This document shows, piece after piece, positions 49,381 to 62,906 of a stretch of 64,000 nucleotides of DNA. The stretch covers positions 1,967,501 through 2,031,500 of the forward strand of contig NC_017956.1 of the NCBI RefSeq assembly GCF_000264455.2. Reading direction: 5' to 3'. A program made the translations under genes and the position numbers. This DNA is from Tistrella mobilis KA081020-065. Lineage in GTDB: Bacteria > Pseudomonadota > Alphaproteobacteria > Tistrellales > Tistrellaceae. The notes under the pieces are model-generated. The model worked only from the letters and a program-made list of their open reading frames with translations, did no database searches and was not told the origin of the DNA. Each line of letters opens with the position of its first letter. Position 1 is the stretch's first letter.

Positions 49381-49542
49381 GCGATCTCACCTTTCAGGGA
49401 TGATGCACGGCAGCGGCGGCCCCGAAGGGCGATCCTGCTGGCCGGGTGATCATCCCCTGCGGCAGGCGCTCGGGCAATCCGCACCTGCAGACATGTCAAC
49501 CGGCATTGAACCATGTCCTGTCCCCGATCCTGAAATGACGAA

Positions 49543-49578
49543 GCCGGCCGCGCCCGTCTGATATGGGGCAGGGCCGGC
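49543..49578 (-). terminator. Imperfect hairpin after aspS
   Basis: GCCGGCC-CT-GCCC and GGGC-GC-GGCCGGC pair with a two-base internal mismatch, about 30 bases after the aspS stop. No clear T run follows, so termination is uncertain. It lies between aspS and the RiPP-like operon on the same strand. Confidence 0.45.
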
Positions 49579-49608
49579 CTCGTACAGGCACGGTGATGGC
49601 AGTTTTGG

Positions 49609-51435
49609 TCAGGCCTCGGCAGCCGGCGCGGCATCTCCGGCAGGCTTTTCGGCCTTCACCACCTTGGGCGGCAGGACCACGCGCAGGTGCAGTTCCTTCA
49701 ACTGCTCAGGCGTCGCCTCGTGCGGCGCGTTCATCATCGGGTCCTGGGCCTGCTGGTTCATCGGGAAGGCCACGACCTCGCGGATGTTCGGCTGATCGGC
49801 CAGCAGCATGACGATGCGGTCGACACCCGGCGCGATACCGCCATGCGGCGGGGCGCCGAAGCGGAAGGCGTTCAGCATCCCGCCGAACTTGTCCTCGACC
49901 ACCTCGGGACCGTAGCCGGCGATCTCGAAGGCCCGGTACATGATCTCGGGCTTGTGGTTACGAATCGCGCCCGAAGAGAGTTCCACGCCGTTGCAGACGA
50001 TGTCGTACTGATAGGCGTTGATCTCCAGCGGATCCTTGGTGTTCAGCGCCTCGAGCCCGCCCTGCGGCATCGAGAACGGGTTGTGGCTGAACACGATCTG
50101 GTCGAGCTTCTCGTCGAACTCGTACATCGGGAAGTCGACGATCCAGCAGAGCCGGAAGACGTCGGGCTCGATCAGGTCGAGCTCGGCGCCAAGCTTGAGG
50201 CGGGCGGCGCCCGCCAGCTTCGCGGCCTTGTCTGCCACGTCGGTGGCGAAGAACACGCCGTCGCCATCCCCCAGGCCCAGCTGTGCCTTCATCTCCGCCA
50301 GACGCTCATCGCCCAGATTCTTGGCGATCGGGCCCTTGCCGCCGCCATTCTCGAAGGCGATCCAGCCCATGCCCGGGGCACCCTGCTCGCGCGCCCAATC
50401 GTTCATCTTGTCGAAGAAGCTGCGCGGCCGGTCGGCGACGTTCTTGACCGGCACCGCACGCACCACCTTGCCGGCCTCGACCGCCTTAGCGAACACACCG
50501 AAGCCGGACCCGCGGAAGATCTCCGACACATCGGCGATCTCGATCGGAATGCGCAGATCAGGCTTGTCGGAGCCATATTTCAGCATGGCTTCGGCGAAGG
50601 GAATGCGCGGGAACGGCCCGGCGGGCACATGGCGGGTGCCGCCGAATTCCTCGAACACACCCCGCAACACCGGCTCGATCGCCTGGAAGACGTCTTCCTG
50701 GGTCACGAAGGACATTTCGATATCGAGCTGATAGAACTCGCCCGGGCTGCGATCCGCGCGGGCGTCCTCGTCGCGGAAACAGGGGGCGATCTGGAAGTAG
50801 CGATCGAAGCCCGCCACCATCAGCAGCTGCTTGAACTGCTGCGGCGCCTGCGGCAGGGCGTAGAACTTGCCCGGATGGATACGGCTCGGCACCAGGAAGT
50901 CGCGGGCCCCTTCAGGGCTCGACGCCGTCAGGATCGGGGTCTGGAACTCCATGAAGCCCTGATCGGTCATCCGCCGGCGCAGCGACGAAATCACCTGCGA
51001 GCGCAGCACGATGTTCTTGTGAACATGCTCGCGACGCAGATCCAGATAGCGATAGCGCAGCCGGGTGTCTTCCGGATAGTCGCGGTCGCTGTTGACCTGC
51101 AGCGGCAGCGGGTCCGCAGCCGACTGCAGCGACAGCTCCTCGACCCGGACCTCGATCTCACCGGTGGCCATGCCGGCGTTCACCGTTTCGGGGCTGCGGG
51201 CGACGACCCGGCCGGTCGCGGTGATCACGCTCTCGTTCTTCAGCTCTTCCGCCAGCTTGAAGGCGGCGCTGTCGACGTCGACCACGATCTGGGTCAGGCC
51301 GTAATGGTCGCGCAGGTCGATGAACAGCAGATTGCCGTGATCGCGCTTGCGATGCACCCAGCCCGAAAGCCGGACGGTCTGGCCCTCATGGGCGAGCGTC
51401 AGTTCATTGCAGGTATGCGAGCGATAGGCATGCAT
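49609..51435 (-). CDS. aspS: Aspartyl-tRNA synthetase
   Basis: This 608-residue class II synthetase opens with the OB anticodon domain ([37 protein letters not shown]). It then shows class II motifs and the bacterial GAD insertion: [29 protein letters not shown] and [18 protein letters not shown]. The length fits the bacterial type. The ATG at 51435 gives the family start; the frame is open to 51558. Whether it is discriminating or also charges tRNA-Asn cannot be told from this window. Confidence 0.97.
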   Translation of the reverse strand: MHAYRSHTCNELTLAHEGQTVRLSGWVHRKRDHGNLLFIDLRDHYGLTQIVVDVDSAAFKLAEELKNESVITATGRVVARSPETVNAGMATGEIEVRVEELSLQSAADPLPLQVNSDRDYPEDTRLRYRYLDLRREHVHKNIVLRSQVISSLRRRMTDQGFMEFQTPILTASSPEGARDFLVPSRIHPGKFYALPQAPQQFKQLLMVAGFDRYFQIAPCFRDEDARADRSPGEFYQLDIEMSFVTQEDVFQAIEPVLRGVFEEFGGTRHVPAGPFPRIPFAEAMLKYGSDKPDLRIPIEIADVSEIFRGSGFGVFAKAVEAGKVVRAVPVKNVADRPRSFFDKMNDWAREQGAPGMGWIAFENGGGKGPIAKNLGDERLAEMKAQLGLGDGDGVFFATDVADKAAKLAGAARLKLGAELDLIEPDVFRLCWIVDFPMYEFDEKLDQIVFSHNPFSMPQGGLEALNTKDPLEINAYQYDIVCNGVELSSGAIRNHKPEIMYRAFEIAGYGPEVVEDKFGGMLNAFRFGAPPHGGIAPGVDRIVMLLADQPNIREVVAFPMNQQAQDPMMNAPHEATPEQLKELHLRVVLPPKVVKAEKPAGDAAPAAEA

Positions 51436-51685
51436 CGGTTCGGGCCTGTTCGTCAGCGGGCGGGTCGAGACTGTGGGTGCGGCGACCGGGTGCGGCAGCG
51501 CACGCGAAGGCCCCGCGACGAAAGGCTTTCCGCGCGGGACCGGTTCGGAACAACGCACGGATGCCGCCGGATTGTCAAGCCATGCCGCCTTGCATCCCTC
51601 GCGCGGGCGCCATGAAGCCCCCGGAAGGTGACGTGACGTGTGTCGCCCGTGGCGGCGGGGCGGGCAATCATGCTATAGACGGATC

Positions 51686-52963
51686 ATGACAGAGATGATC
51701 ACCGATACCCAGTCGCTGCGGCAGTTGGTCGACGAGTTGAAGGCGGAGCCCTTCGTGACCGTCGATACCGAATTCATGCGCGAGAAGACCTACTGGCCCA
51801 AGCTGTGCCTGGTACAGCTGGCCGGCGCGCAGCGGGCGGCCGCGGTCGATCCGCTGGCCGACGGTATCGATCTCGCGCCCTTGGGGGAGCTGCTCGCCGA
51901 TCCGTCGGTCCTGAAGGTGTTCCACGCCGCCCGACAGGACGTCGAGATCTTCCTGCTGTTGTTCGGCAACGTGCCGCGGCCGATGTTCGACACCCAGGTC
52001 GCCGCCATGGTCTGCGGCTTCGGTGAAAGCGTCGGCTATGAAACGCTGGTCAACAAGCTGGCGAAGGCGTCGATCGACAAGTCGTCGCGCTTCACCGACT
52101 GGTCGCGCCGGCCGCTGACGCCCAAGCAGATCGCCTATGCGCTGGCCGACGTCACCCATCTGCGCACCGTCTATCTGAAGCTCGCGAAGCTGCTGGAAGA
52201 CAGCGGCCGCGAGGAGTGGCTGGACGAGGAGATGGCGACGCTCAACGCGCCCGAGACCTATGAAAGCCGACCCGAGGCGGCGTGGGAGCGGATCCGCACC
52301 CGCAGCCTGGATCGTCGCTTCCTGGGGCTGGTGCGCGAGTTGGCCGCCTGGCGGGAACGTCAGGCCCAGTCGCGCAATGTGCCGCGGACCTTCATCTCGA
52401 AAGACGAGACCCTGCTGGAGATGGCGTCCAGCCAGCCCCGCAGCGCCGAGGATCTGAAACGGGTGCGCGGCCTGCCCAAATGGGCGACCGAGGGTGCCGG
52501 TGGCGACGAGGTGCTGACGGCGATCGAGCGGGCGCTGGCCGAGAACCGCAACGCCCTGCCCGATCGCGAGCCGCCGCGCGAACTGCCGCGCGGCCTTGGG
52601 CCGCTCATCGAACTGCTCAAGGTCCTGCTCAAGATGAAGAGCGAGGAGCACGGCGTGGCGCGCACGCTCATCGCCTCGCAGGAGGATCTGGAGACCCTGG
52701 CGCTCGATGGCTCAGCTGCGCAGATCGCCGCCCTGAAGGGCTGGCGGCACGAGGTCTTCGGCGAGGACGCCCTGCGTCTTCTGGCAGGTGAGGTCGCCCT
52801 CGGCGCCCGCGGCCGGTCGATTGCCGTGCTGTCGCTGTCGGGTGACGAAGCCGTTCTGCAGGCCACCCGCCGCAAGCGGCGCAAGCGCAAGTCCCGCAAG
52901 GATGGCGAGCCGGCTGGAGCCGATGATGCGGCCACGGCATCGGACGCCGTCGCAGCAGACTGA
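51686..52963 (+). CDS. rnd: Ribonuclease D
   Basis: This 425-residue protein has the DEDDy exonuclease domain (VTVDTEFMREKTYWPKLCLV, LKVFHAARQDVEIFLLLFG, QIAYALADVTHL) followed by HRDC-type helices (RSAEDLKRVRGLPKWA). The last ~35 residues are a basic Lys/Arg patch and an acidic Ala-rich end. It trims tRNA 3' ends. The ATG at 51686 is right behind TATAGA, so the mRNA leader may be very short. It diverges from aspS. Confidence 0.93.
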   Translation: MTEMITDTQSLRQLVDELKAEPFVTVDTEFMREKTYWPKLCLVQLAGAQRAAAVDPLADGIDLAPLGELLADPSVLKVFHAARQDVEIFLLLFGNVPRPMFDTQVAAMVCGFGESVGYETLVNKLAKASIDKSSRFTDWSRRPLTPKQIAYALADVTHLRTVYLKLAKLLEDSGREEWLDEEMATLNAPETYESRPEAAWERIRTRSLDRRFLGLVRELAAWRERQAQSRNVPRTFISKDETLLEMASSQPRSAEDLKRVRGLPKWATEGAGGDEVLTAIERALAENRNALPDREPPRELPRGLGPLIELLKVLLKMKSEEHGVARTLIASQEDLETLALDGSAAQIAALKGWRHEVFGEDALRLLAGEVALGARGRSIAVLSLSGDEAVLQATRRKRRKRKSRKDGEPAGADDAATASDAVAAD

Positions 52964-52991
52964 TCGACCTCGGTCGATCGGCGTTGATCGA

Positions 52992-53759
52992 TCAGCGATC
53001 GGCCTGAAGCATCAGAGTCGGGACCGCAGCCGGCGGCTCGGACAGGGTGAAGACCCTGGTCCCCGGCCGCCGACCGGTCCGGATCCCTGTCACGGCGATG
53101 CCCGCCGCGGCCAGACGCCGATGCGTGGCCTCGATATCGGCCACCCGCCAGCACAGCCCCCACAACCGGTCCGACACAGGCGGATGTGGTGCGGCGGCGG
53201 CGGTTTCGTGGATGACCTCGACCACCGCATCGCCGCAGCGGAAGAACAGCATCCGCGCCCCCCAGGCGGGGTTGGCACGATCCAGCCTGAGATCCAGACC
53301 CAGCCGACCGCCGAGCATCGCCAGAGACCGTTCCGGATCATCACTGGCCACGACCAGATGATCGAGCCCTATAACGCTGCCCGCCGCTGCCGGACGCGCC
53401 GCATCCTGCTCGACCAGAAGCCAGAGCGCCGGATCGGTGCCGCTGCGCAGCACCGCGACCGGGCGGCCATCCACGGCATCGGTGCCATGATCGACGGCAA
53501 GCCCGCGCCGCGACATCAGGCGCGCGGTCCGGTCCAGGTCCGACACCGCCAGGGCGGCATGAGCCAGGCCTTCCGCCACCGCCCCCTGCCCCACGCCGGT
53601 TTCAGCGCGGACCAGCCGCACCTCCAGACCGCCGATCCGGAACCGGACGAGGTGGTCATCGGCAGCGACCGGCGCCAGATCCAGGATATGCGCATAAAGC
53701 CGGGCCGCAGCATCGGTTGCCGGCACGCGGATCATGAGATGGTCGAGCCCCAGGATCAT
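52992..53759 (-). CDS. VOC / glyoxalase-like protein
   Basis: This 255-residue protein has two VOC-type modules: LDHLMIRVPATDAAARLYAH at the N-terminus, and a second beginning IGLDHLVVASDDPERSLAML near residue 125. The metal His is seen in LDHL of both modules. The catalytic role is unknown. Its start overlaps the hdaA stop by four bases. Confidence 0.78.
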   Translation of the reverse strand: MILGLDHLMIRVPATDAAARLYAHILDLAPVAADDHLVRFRIGGLEVRLVRAETGVGQGAVAEGLAHAALAVSDLDRTARLMSRRGLAVDHGTDAVDGRPVAVLRSGTDPALWLLVEQDAARPAAAGSVIGLDHLVVASDDPERSLAMLGGRLGLDLRLDRANPAWGARMLFFRCGDAVVEVIHETAAAAPHPPVSDRLWGLCWRVADIEATHRRLAAAGIAVTGIRTGRRPGTRVFTLSEPPAAVPTLMLQADR

Positions 53760-54484
53760 CCGTCGCCTGCCGTCCGGCCCCGACCGCGGACCCGCGGCGC
53801 CGGGATACCGAGAACACCACGTGCCAGCGCCACCGTGATCCCGCGACGCTCCGCCAGCGCCGCAGCATCGAGCTGATCGACCAACCGGCGGGCCGCATCG
53901 AAAGACCGCTCCATGTGCAGCGTCAGCCAGTGCACCACCTCGCCGCTGACCCTGAGCTGGCGATCGGTGAACAGCTTGACCAGCACGGCGCTCAGCAGCG
54001 CGTCATCCGGCGGCCCTACCCTGACCGCAGGGGCCGCCCGCAGCCTGGATGCGAGATCCGGCAGCGCCAGCGCCCAGCGGGCCGGCGGCTCGGCCCCGGT
54101 CAGCAGCAGGGTGCCTCCGGCGGCGGCCAGGTGATTGTAGAGATGGAACAGCGCCGTCTCGTCCGCTCCTGAGGCAATCGCCTCGCCCACATCTTCGACC
54201 AGCACCGCACGGGCACCGCCGGACAGGTCGACCGGTGCGGCATCTGCAGTCAGTCGGTCAGCCGCCACCTCTACGGCGCCGCTCATCGCCTGCCACACCC
54301 GGGCCAGATGGGTCTTGCCGCAGCCGGCCGGCCCGTGGATGGCCAGTGCCGGCCCCGGCCAGTCGGGCCACCGGTCCAGCCACGCCACCGCCTCGGCATT
54401 GGACGGCGCCACGAGGAAATCCTCCCGCCCGAGTGCCGGGCGAAGCGCAAGGTCCAACGGCAGTTGAGCGGGGCGTCGTGTCAA
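53756..54484 (-). CDS. hdaA: HdaA-like DnaA-related AAA+ protein
   Basis: This 242-residue protein has an N-terminal beta-clamp-binding motif QLPLDL, a Walker A GPAGCGKTHLA near residue 52 and a Walker B-like VLVEDVGE, with DnaA-type domain III helices but no DNA-binding domain IV. This matches HdaA/Hda, which with the clamp stimulates ATP hydrolysis on DnaA. It overlaps neighbours by four bases on each side. Confidence 0.88.
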   Translation of the reverse strand: MTRRPAQLPLDLALRPALGREDFLVAPSNAEAVAWLDRWPDWPGPALAIHGPAGCGKTHLARVWQAMSGAVEVAADRLTADAAPVDLSGGARAVLVEDVGEAIASGADETALFHLYNHLAAAGGTLLLTGAEPPARWALALPDLASRLRAAPAVRVGPPDDALLSAVLVKLFTDRQLRVSGEVVHWLTLHMERSFDAARRLVDQLDAAALAERRGITVALARGVLGIPAPRVRGRGRTAGDG

Positions 54485-55620
54485 CCACCGGCCTCCGGGG
54501 CAGCTGTGGAGCAGGCATCCGGCGAGCCGGTGGCATCGATGACCGTTGCATCGACCGCCGGCCGCGGATCATAGAGCGCACTGGCAAGATACCGCTCCAG
54601 CGCATAGCGCACCACAACCGCGACACAGACGGCGGCCGGCAGGGCCACCAGTACGCCCACCAGCCCGAACAGAGCGCCGCCGACCATCAGGGCGAAGATG
54701 ATCCAGACCGGGTGCAGCCCGACACGATTGCCGACCAGCGGCGGCTGAAGCAGGGTCTCGATCCCCTGCCCGGCCAGAAAGATCGCGCCCGCCGCGATCA
54801 CATGCCAGTCGGTACCGAACTGAAGCAGCGAGAAGCCGACCGACAGCGCAAAGCCGCTGATGAAGCCGACGAAGGGCACGAAGGACAGAATACCCGCCGC
54901 CATGCCGACCGGGACCGCCAGATCAAGCCCGATGGTCACCAGCCCAAGCGAGTACCAGGTTCCCAGGATCAGGCAGAGCAGCGTCTGACCGCGGACCAGA
55001 CCGGCAATGCCACGATCCATGTCGCGGGCCAGCCGGCGAACAACGTCGCGGCCGGTGACCGGTACCCAGCCGTCGATGCGCGCCATCATCGCGTCCCAGT
55101 CGCGCAGCAGATAGAAGCTGACCACAGGGGTGATCAGGATCAGCGAGACCAGGTTGGCGATCGACATCACCGAGTTCATCACGCCCTTGAGCACATCGGC
55201 GATCATACCCGCCGCGCGCGAGCCCTCCCCCTCGGCCGAGGTGAACATCGCCTGGATGCGATCCGCCACTTCAGGCGGCAGCCGGCGCCAGAGCAGATCC
55301 AGCTGCGGCAGGACCTCCTCGCGGACCGCCTTGACGTAATCCGGCAGCTTGTCGATGAAGGCGCTGATCCGGGTCTGGATATAAGGCGCGAGCACGGCGA
55401 TGCCGATCACGATCACGCCGAAGAACATGATCGTCACCAGCCAGGTAGATGCCATGCGGCCCAGACCGGCGCGTTCGAAGCGGTCGACCACGGGGTCGAG
55501 GAAATAGGCGACCAGAAGCCCGGCTACGAAGGGCAGCAGCACGCCGCCCAGCAGCCAAAGGCTGCCGATCAGCACCACGATGAAGGCGGCCCAGAACAGG
55601 GTGCGTGCACTGCGGCTCAT
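54481..55620 (-). CDS. AI-2E family transporter (PerM-like) membrane protein
   Basis: This 379-residue protein has about eight membrane segments. The first pair (residues ~9-45, with LLPFVAGLLVAYFLDPVVDR) and LLCLILGTWYSLGLVTIGLD, then FVPFVGFISGF and VALPAAVCVAVVVRYALE, are typical of the AI-2E/PerM family. Substrates vary and are unknown here. GGGAGA precedes the ATG at 55620. It precedes hdaA, a common alphaproteobacterial neighbour. Confidence 0.9.
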   Translation of the reverse strand: MSRSARTLFWAAFIVVLIGSLWLLGGVLLPFVAGLLVAYFLDPVVDRFERAGLGRMASTWLVTIMFFGVIVIGIAVLAPYIQTRISAFIDKLPDYVKAVREEVLPQLDLLWRRLPPEVADRIQAMFTSAEGEGSRAAGMIADVLKGVMNSVMSIANLVSLILITPVVSFYLLRDWDAMMARIDGWVPVTGRDVVRRLARDMDRGIAGLVRGQTLLCLILGTWYSLGLVTIGLDLAVPVGMAAGILSFVPFVGFISGFALSVGFSLLQFGTDWHVIAAGAIFLAGQGIETLLQPPLVGNRVGLHPVWIIFALMVGGALFGLVGVLVALPAAVCVAVVVRYALERYLASALYDPRPAVDATVIDATGSPDACSTAAPEAGG

Positions 55621-55639
55621 CCGGTCTCCCTTCGGATCG

Positions 55640-56257
55640 TCAGGACGGCGGCCGGCCGTCGGCGTCGTCGCGAGGCTCGTGATCATGCGTGCGGGCATGG
55701 GACAGCCAGCGCCCCAGATAGCCCGCCCCGGATGTCAGGGTGGTGGCTGCCACCACCAGCATCAGCAATTCCGTCACCGTCCGCCAGTGACGTTCGTCGG
55801 TCGGGCCGTGACCGGGCAGCATCGCCGCCGCCATGGCCATCACCATCAGCGCCAGCCCGATCTGGGCGGCAGTATTGATCTTGCTGGCCCGCGAAGGGGC
55901 GATGGCGAAGGGCTGGCCCATGGTCTGGCCCAGCATCACCGCCCCCATGATCAGCACATCGCGCGAGGCGACCAGCATCACCAGCCAGACCGGCACCAGA
56001 TTCTGCCAGCCGAGCGCGATGAACGTGCCGGCGATCAGCAGTTTGTCGGCGATCGGGTCCAGCCAGGCGCCCAGTTCTGTCCGGGCGTCGAAGCGCTTGG
56101 CGATCCAGCCGTCCAGCCCGTCGGAGAAGCCCGCGAACAGGAAGACCCAGAAGGCCTCGGCCACCATGCCCTTCAGGATCAGCCAGATCACCACCGGCAC
56201 CATCAGGATCCGGGCGGTGGTGATCAGATTGGGCAGCTGGCGCAGGCCGGCGGCCAT
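55640..56257 (-). CDS. pgsA: CDP-alcohol phosphatidyltransferase (PgsA-like)
   Basis: This 205-residue membrane protein has the CDP-alcohol phosphatidyltransferase motif starting SDGLDGWIAKRF and ending GAWLDPIADK, with its conserved Asp residues, and about five membrane helices. The probable reaction makes phosphatidylglycerophosphate from CDP-diacylglycerol and glycerol-3-phosphate. It ends 19 bases before perM. Confidence 0.9.
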   Translation of the reverse strand: MAAGLRQLPNLITTARILMVPVVIWLILKGMVAEAFWVFLFAGFSDGLDGWIAKRFDARTELGAWLDPIADKLLIAGTFIALGWQNLVPVWLVMLVASRDVLIMGAVMLGQTMGQPFAIAPSRASKINTAAQIGLALMVMAMAAAMLPGHGPTDERHWRTVTELLMLVVAATTLTSGAGYLGRWLSHARTHDHEPRDDADGRPPS

Positions 56258-56260
56258 GGC

Positions 56261-57574
56261 TCAGCCGCCGGTTCCCACCGTGCGCGGCGGCACGCTGCCG
56301 CCCTGCCCGGACGTCCCGGCCGCCGGCGTGCCGGTATTGGCGGCGGGCGCCGCCGCCGGCGAGGTGGAGGTGGTGGTCGGCGCCACCCCACCATAGGGGG
56401 CGAGGCCGGAGTTCTGCGGCGGCACGGGCTGTACGGCCGCATCGGGGTTGCGGATGCGATCGATCAGCTCCCAGTCGACCCCCAGCGGCACCAGCGCCAG
56501 ATTCTGCCGGGTCAAGGCCGCCTGAAGCCCCTCGCGATCGCCGTAATACCGGATGGTGATCTCGGCGCCGACATTGGAGAGCAGCGTCTCCTCGACCTTC
56601 TCGATCATGGCGAGCGCCGTCAACCGCCGGCGGATCTCGGCCCAGACCGACAGATTGGCGAAGCGCACCACCGCGTCCAGGCGCTCACGCCGGCTGTAGT
56701 CGACGATGTTGGTCGCGCGCCAGCCGCTGCGCGCCTGATCCAGCAGCTGGGCCACCACCGCCTCGGCGGCCGTTGCGACACCGTTGTCGCCGGCAATCTG
56801 GCCGTTGGCGGTGTAGACGGTCCCGTCGGCGGCGGTCATCCGCCCCTGAAGCTGGCTGCCGGTCACCTGCGCCTCGGCCACCCAGACACCCTCGGCATCG
56901 TAGCGCTTCGCCAGCTCGCCCTTGGCCACGTCGTCGGCGAGCGACGCGCCGTCGGCCGGCAGGGCCTGACGATCGGCAAAGTCGCCGAGCGGCACCAGCA
57001 TCGGGATCAGCCCGCCGCGGCCGACAGCCTGTTCCCACGCCGCCCGCCACCAGCCGTCATCCCAGTAGATGCCGTCATCGGTGCGGATGACCGGCACCAC
57101 CAGCGACAGCCCCTGATCGGCGGCCGCGAAGGCGATGCCGGCATTGCGCAGCAGGCCGCGTACCCCCTCGGCATCGAAACGCACGGTCAGGGTGGCGCGA
57201 TAGCGCTGCGGCGCCACCGCCTCGTTCGCCACGTCGATCGAACGCACCAGCCGAAGCAGCTGATCGTCCGACGGCTGCGGCAGGCGGCCATGGTCACGCG
57301 GATCGGTCATGCCGCTGAGCAGCATGTCCAGCGCCTTGCGCTGACCCACGGCAAGCGCCTTTTCGCGCGCCGCATTGGCATTGCCGGAGGTCTCGTCGAC
57401 CGCGACACCATCCTGGGTATAGACCTGGGCGCGGCTCTGCGCCAGGGCGGCACCCGACGCAGCCAGGCACAGCACCGCCACCACAAGGGCGGCGAATGCC
57501 GGCATAAGGCGCCGGAGCACGGGTCGGACGCCATTGAAGGCGGAAAGGCCGGGTACAGCGTGGCCTGGCTGCAT
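56261..57574 (-). CDS. DUF2066 secreted protein
   Basis: The protein has a signal peptide (hydrophobic stretch AALVVAVLCLAASGAALA) followed by a DUF2066-type region: ALAVGQRKALDMLLSGMTDP, VVPVIRTDDGIYWDD and VRFDAEGVRGLLR. It ends in a low-complexity Pro/Ala/Thr/Gly tail of ~55 residues. Function is unknown. The start is uncertain: ATGs at 57583, 57574 and 57505 and a GTG at 57520 are in frame, none with a clear ribosome site; the frame is open to 57811. It lies three bases from pgsA and is divergent from purM. Confidence 0.78.
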   Translation of the reverse strand: MQPGHAVPGLSAFNGVRPVLRRLMPAFAALVVAVLCLAASGAALAQSRAQVYTQDGVAVDETSGNANAAREKALAVGQRKALDMLLSGMTDPRDHGRLPQPSDDQLLRLVRSIDVANEAVAPQRYRATLTVRFDAEGVRGLLRNAGIAFAAADQGLSLVVPVIRTDDGIYWDDGWWRAAWEQAVGRGGLIPMLVPLGDFADRQALPADGASLADDVAKGELAKRYDAEGVWVAEAQVTGSQLQGRMTAADGTVYTANGQIAGDNGVATAAEAVVAQLLDQARSGWRATNIVDYSRRERLDAVVRFANLSVWAEIRRRLTALAMIEKVEETLLSNVGAEITIRYYGDREGLQAALTRQNLALVPLGVDWELIDRIRNPDAAVQPVPPQNSGLAPYGGVAPTTTSTSPAAAPAANTGTPAAGTSGQGGSVPPRTVGTGG

Positions 57575-57785
57575 TGCTAGCATTGCAAACGCCGATCGTT
57601 GCAGTATGTTCACCGCGCCGGACCGCCCGCCGGGCCGCCCGCCGTTGTTGTTCGACGGCAACTCTAGTCGAGAGCCGGCGCGCTGAAAACCATCTCGCCC
57701 GGAAATCAGCTTCACGACACGGGATTGCCGCAGCACGCGGCACCGGCCGCGTGACCGCTGCCCCGGACCACGACACTCAGAGGCG

Positions 57786-58891
<1,106 letters not shown>

Positions 58892-58919
<28 letters not shown>

Positions 58920-59557
58920 TCTCCGGATCGGGCAGCAACCTTCAGGCATTGATCGATGCGGTTGCCGCCGATCCGGACCACCCGGCCCGGATCCGGCTGG
59001 TGATCTCCAACAAGCCCGGCGTCTACGGGCTGGAGCGCGCCGCCGCGGCTGGCATCGAAGCGGTCGTCATCGATCACAAGGCCTTCCCCGACCGGGCGGC
59101 CTTCGATGCCGCACTCCAGGCCGAGCTTGAGGCGCGCGGGATCGATCTGGTCTGCCTCGCCGGCTTCATGCGCATCCTGACCGCCCCCTTCGTCGAGGCC
59201 TGGACCGGGCGGATGCTGAACATCCACCCCTCGATCCTGCCGGCCTTCAAGGGGGCACGCGCGATCGACGATGCCCTGGCGGCCGGCGTGCGCATCACCG
59301 GCGTCTCGGTGCATTACGTGGTGCCCGAAATGGATGCCGGCCCGATCGTGGTACAGGCGGCGGTGCCGGTACTGCCCGGCGACGATCATGATGCGCTGGC
59401 GAAGCGCATCCATGCCGCCGAGCACCGGATCTATCCGGCCGCCCTGCGCTGGGTTGCCGCCGGCGACGTGCGGTTGGCAGAGTCGGGTCGGGTCGAACAC
59501 CTGACCGATCCGGTGGCGATCAACTCGGTGCTGATCTCGCCACCCGCCCTCGGCTGA
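58892..59557 (+). CDS. purN: Phosphoribosylglycinamide formyltransferase
   Basis: This 221-residue folate enzyme has the start [18 protein letters not shown], the catalytic Asn-His in [13 protein letters not shown] and the Asp in [10 protein letters not shown]. The start lies within the end of purM, so the two are coupled. Confidence 0.95.
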
Positions 59558-59592
59558 CGCCGGGCTGTCCTTGATAGGACGTCATGGATATG

Positions 59593-59628
59593 AAAAGGGC
59601 CGCGCGGCTTGTGCCACGCGGCCCTTTT
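59593..59628. terminator. Bidirectional terminator between purN and ndk
   Basis: AAAAGGGCCGCG and CGCGGCCCTTTT form a perfect 12-bp stem with a 12-base loop. T runs appear on both strands, suiting the convergent purN and ndk genes. Confidence 0.9.
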
Positions 59629-59649
59629 CTTCGTCCCGAAGGCGTCGGA

Positions 59650-60072
59650 TCAGCCGACGATCTCGGTCTGGGCGAAGAAGTAGGCGATCTCGATCGCCGC
59701 ATTCTCGGCCGAATCCGAACCATGCACCGAATTCGCCTCGATCGACTCGGCGAAGTCCTTGCGGATGGTGCCCTCGGCGGCATTGGCCGGGTTGGTGGCG
59801 CCCATGATCTCGCGGTTGGCGGCAACCGCATTCTCGCCCTCGAGCACCTGGACCACCACCGGGCCCGAGATCATGAAAGCGACGAGATCGTTGAAGAAGG
59901 GGCGCTCGCTGTGCACGGCATAGAAGCCCTCGGCCTGGGCCTTGGTCAGCTGCAGGCGCTTCTGGGCAACGATGCGCAGACCCTTCGCCTCGAAACGGGC
60001 ATTGATCTGGCCGGTCAGGTTGCGGCGGGTGGCGTCGGGCTTGATGATCGACAGGGTGCGCTCGGTGGCCAT
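59650..60072 (-). CDS. ndk: Nucleoside diphosphate kinase
   Basis: This 140-residue protein has [20 protein letters not shown] and, at the active site, [19 protein letters not shown] with the phosphorylated His. It balances nucleoside triphosphate pools. The frame is open to 60153, but the ATG at 60072 is the family start. Confidence 0.96.
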   Translation of the reverse strand: MATERTLSIIKPDATRRNLTGQINARFEAKGLRIVAQKRLQLTKAQAEGFYAVHSERPFFNDLVAFMISGPVVVQVLEGENAVAANREIMGATNPANAAEGTIRKDFAESIEANSVHGSDSAENAAIEIAYFFAQTEIVG

Positions 60073-60328
60073 GTCTCGAACTCGTCTCTCGGAAGCGGAA
60101 GGAAGCGGTGCCGCAGGGACATCCCCCGGGCGCCGACGGGTCTCCGCGGCCACCCCGACCGGCCCGTTACCGGGCGCGCATCGACATGCCGCGATCGAGC
60201 CGGCTTATAACGGTTTCCCGGGGCCGGGGCAACCGCCGCTCCGTGACGACACGACGCCGACACAACACCGATCCCCCCGCCTCCGGCAGCGGATGACAGC
60301 CCTCGCGGCTCATGCTATGTGATCGCCC

Positions 60329-62242
<1,914 letters not shown>

Positions 62243-62642
62243 GAATGCCGATGCCGCGCTGACGGCGTCCGCTCCTCCGCAATCCGATCGCCATCACGAT
62301 GCGCAGGCCGGCCAGCGCCGCCTGCCGCCTCTGCTTTTTTTGCGCCCGAAACGCGTCTACGACGCGACGGGCGAATTTTGCGTTGCAGACTGCGACTGAG
62401 ACGCAACCCTATGCGCTGCAGAATGCATCGCGTTTTGCATCAAGACATCATAACCATTCCCGGCGGTCGTTATTCACGCCTGGCGTATCAGCAGCAGCCG
62501 ACGTCGAGTGCCAATAATCAAAGGATCTCATCTTCAAATTTTGCTTCGCATTTTTCATCTTGAACACATCGTCGAGACGATCCTAAATAATCCATATGAT
62601 CCCTGCTCAATTCACATGCTTCCATCCGTAAGGAGTGCGGCC
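62243..62642. promoter_or_regulatory. 400-base gene-free leader upstream of usg
   Basis: No gene is visible; the right half is clearly AT-richer. A possible promoter TTGAAC (62560-62565) and TAAATA (62584-62589), 18 bases apart, contains a palindrome ATCGTC-GA-GACGAT (62568-62581) in its spacer, a classic repressor position. The -10 match is weak. The gap ends in AAGGAG before the usg ATG. Confidence 0.4.
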
Positions 62643-62906
62643 ATGAAAGAAATTGAGGCTATCCTGCGCGACAATCGCATCACCACTGCGGAGATTCTCT
62701 ATCATATGCCGGATCATCCAACAGTCCTTCAGAGTTTTGTCTGGCAATTCCTCGACATCGCTCCCCGGTTTCCGAAGTTACGCTCGTTCCTGGATTTCTG
62801 GGCCCGCGAGATTGATGGCCGAATTCACTCGGTAACGGTTGCCAACTCAACACTGGCAGCACCTGCACGCTGGCGGCACCTGGACGGGGTGTGGCGCCTG
62901 CAATAG
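62643..62906 (+). CDS. usg: Usg family protein
   Basis: This 87-residue protein has the Usg pattern: RITTAEILYHMPDHPTVLQS, VWQFLDIAPRFPKLRSFLDF, WAREIDGRIHSVTVA. It is common in alphaproteobacteria and of unknown function. The ATG at 62643 has AAGGAG upstream; the frame is open to 62508. Confidence 0.88.
   Translation: MKEIEAILRDNRITTAEILYHMPDHPTVLQSFVWQFLDIAPRFPKLRSFLDFWAREIDGRIHSVTVANSTLAAPARWRHLDGVWRLQ

Noticed and set aside
47902-49449. A 515-codon plus-strand frame opposite the RiPP-like operon
   Set aside because: It has no domain or sensible ribosome site, while the minus-strand genes have good ribosome sites, overlaps and family motifs.
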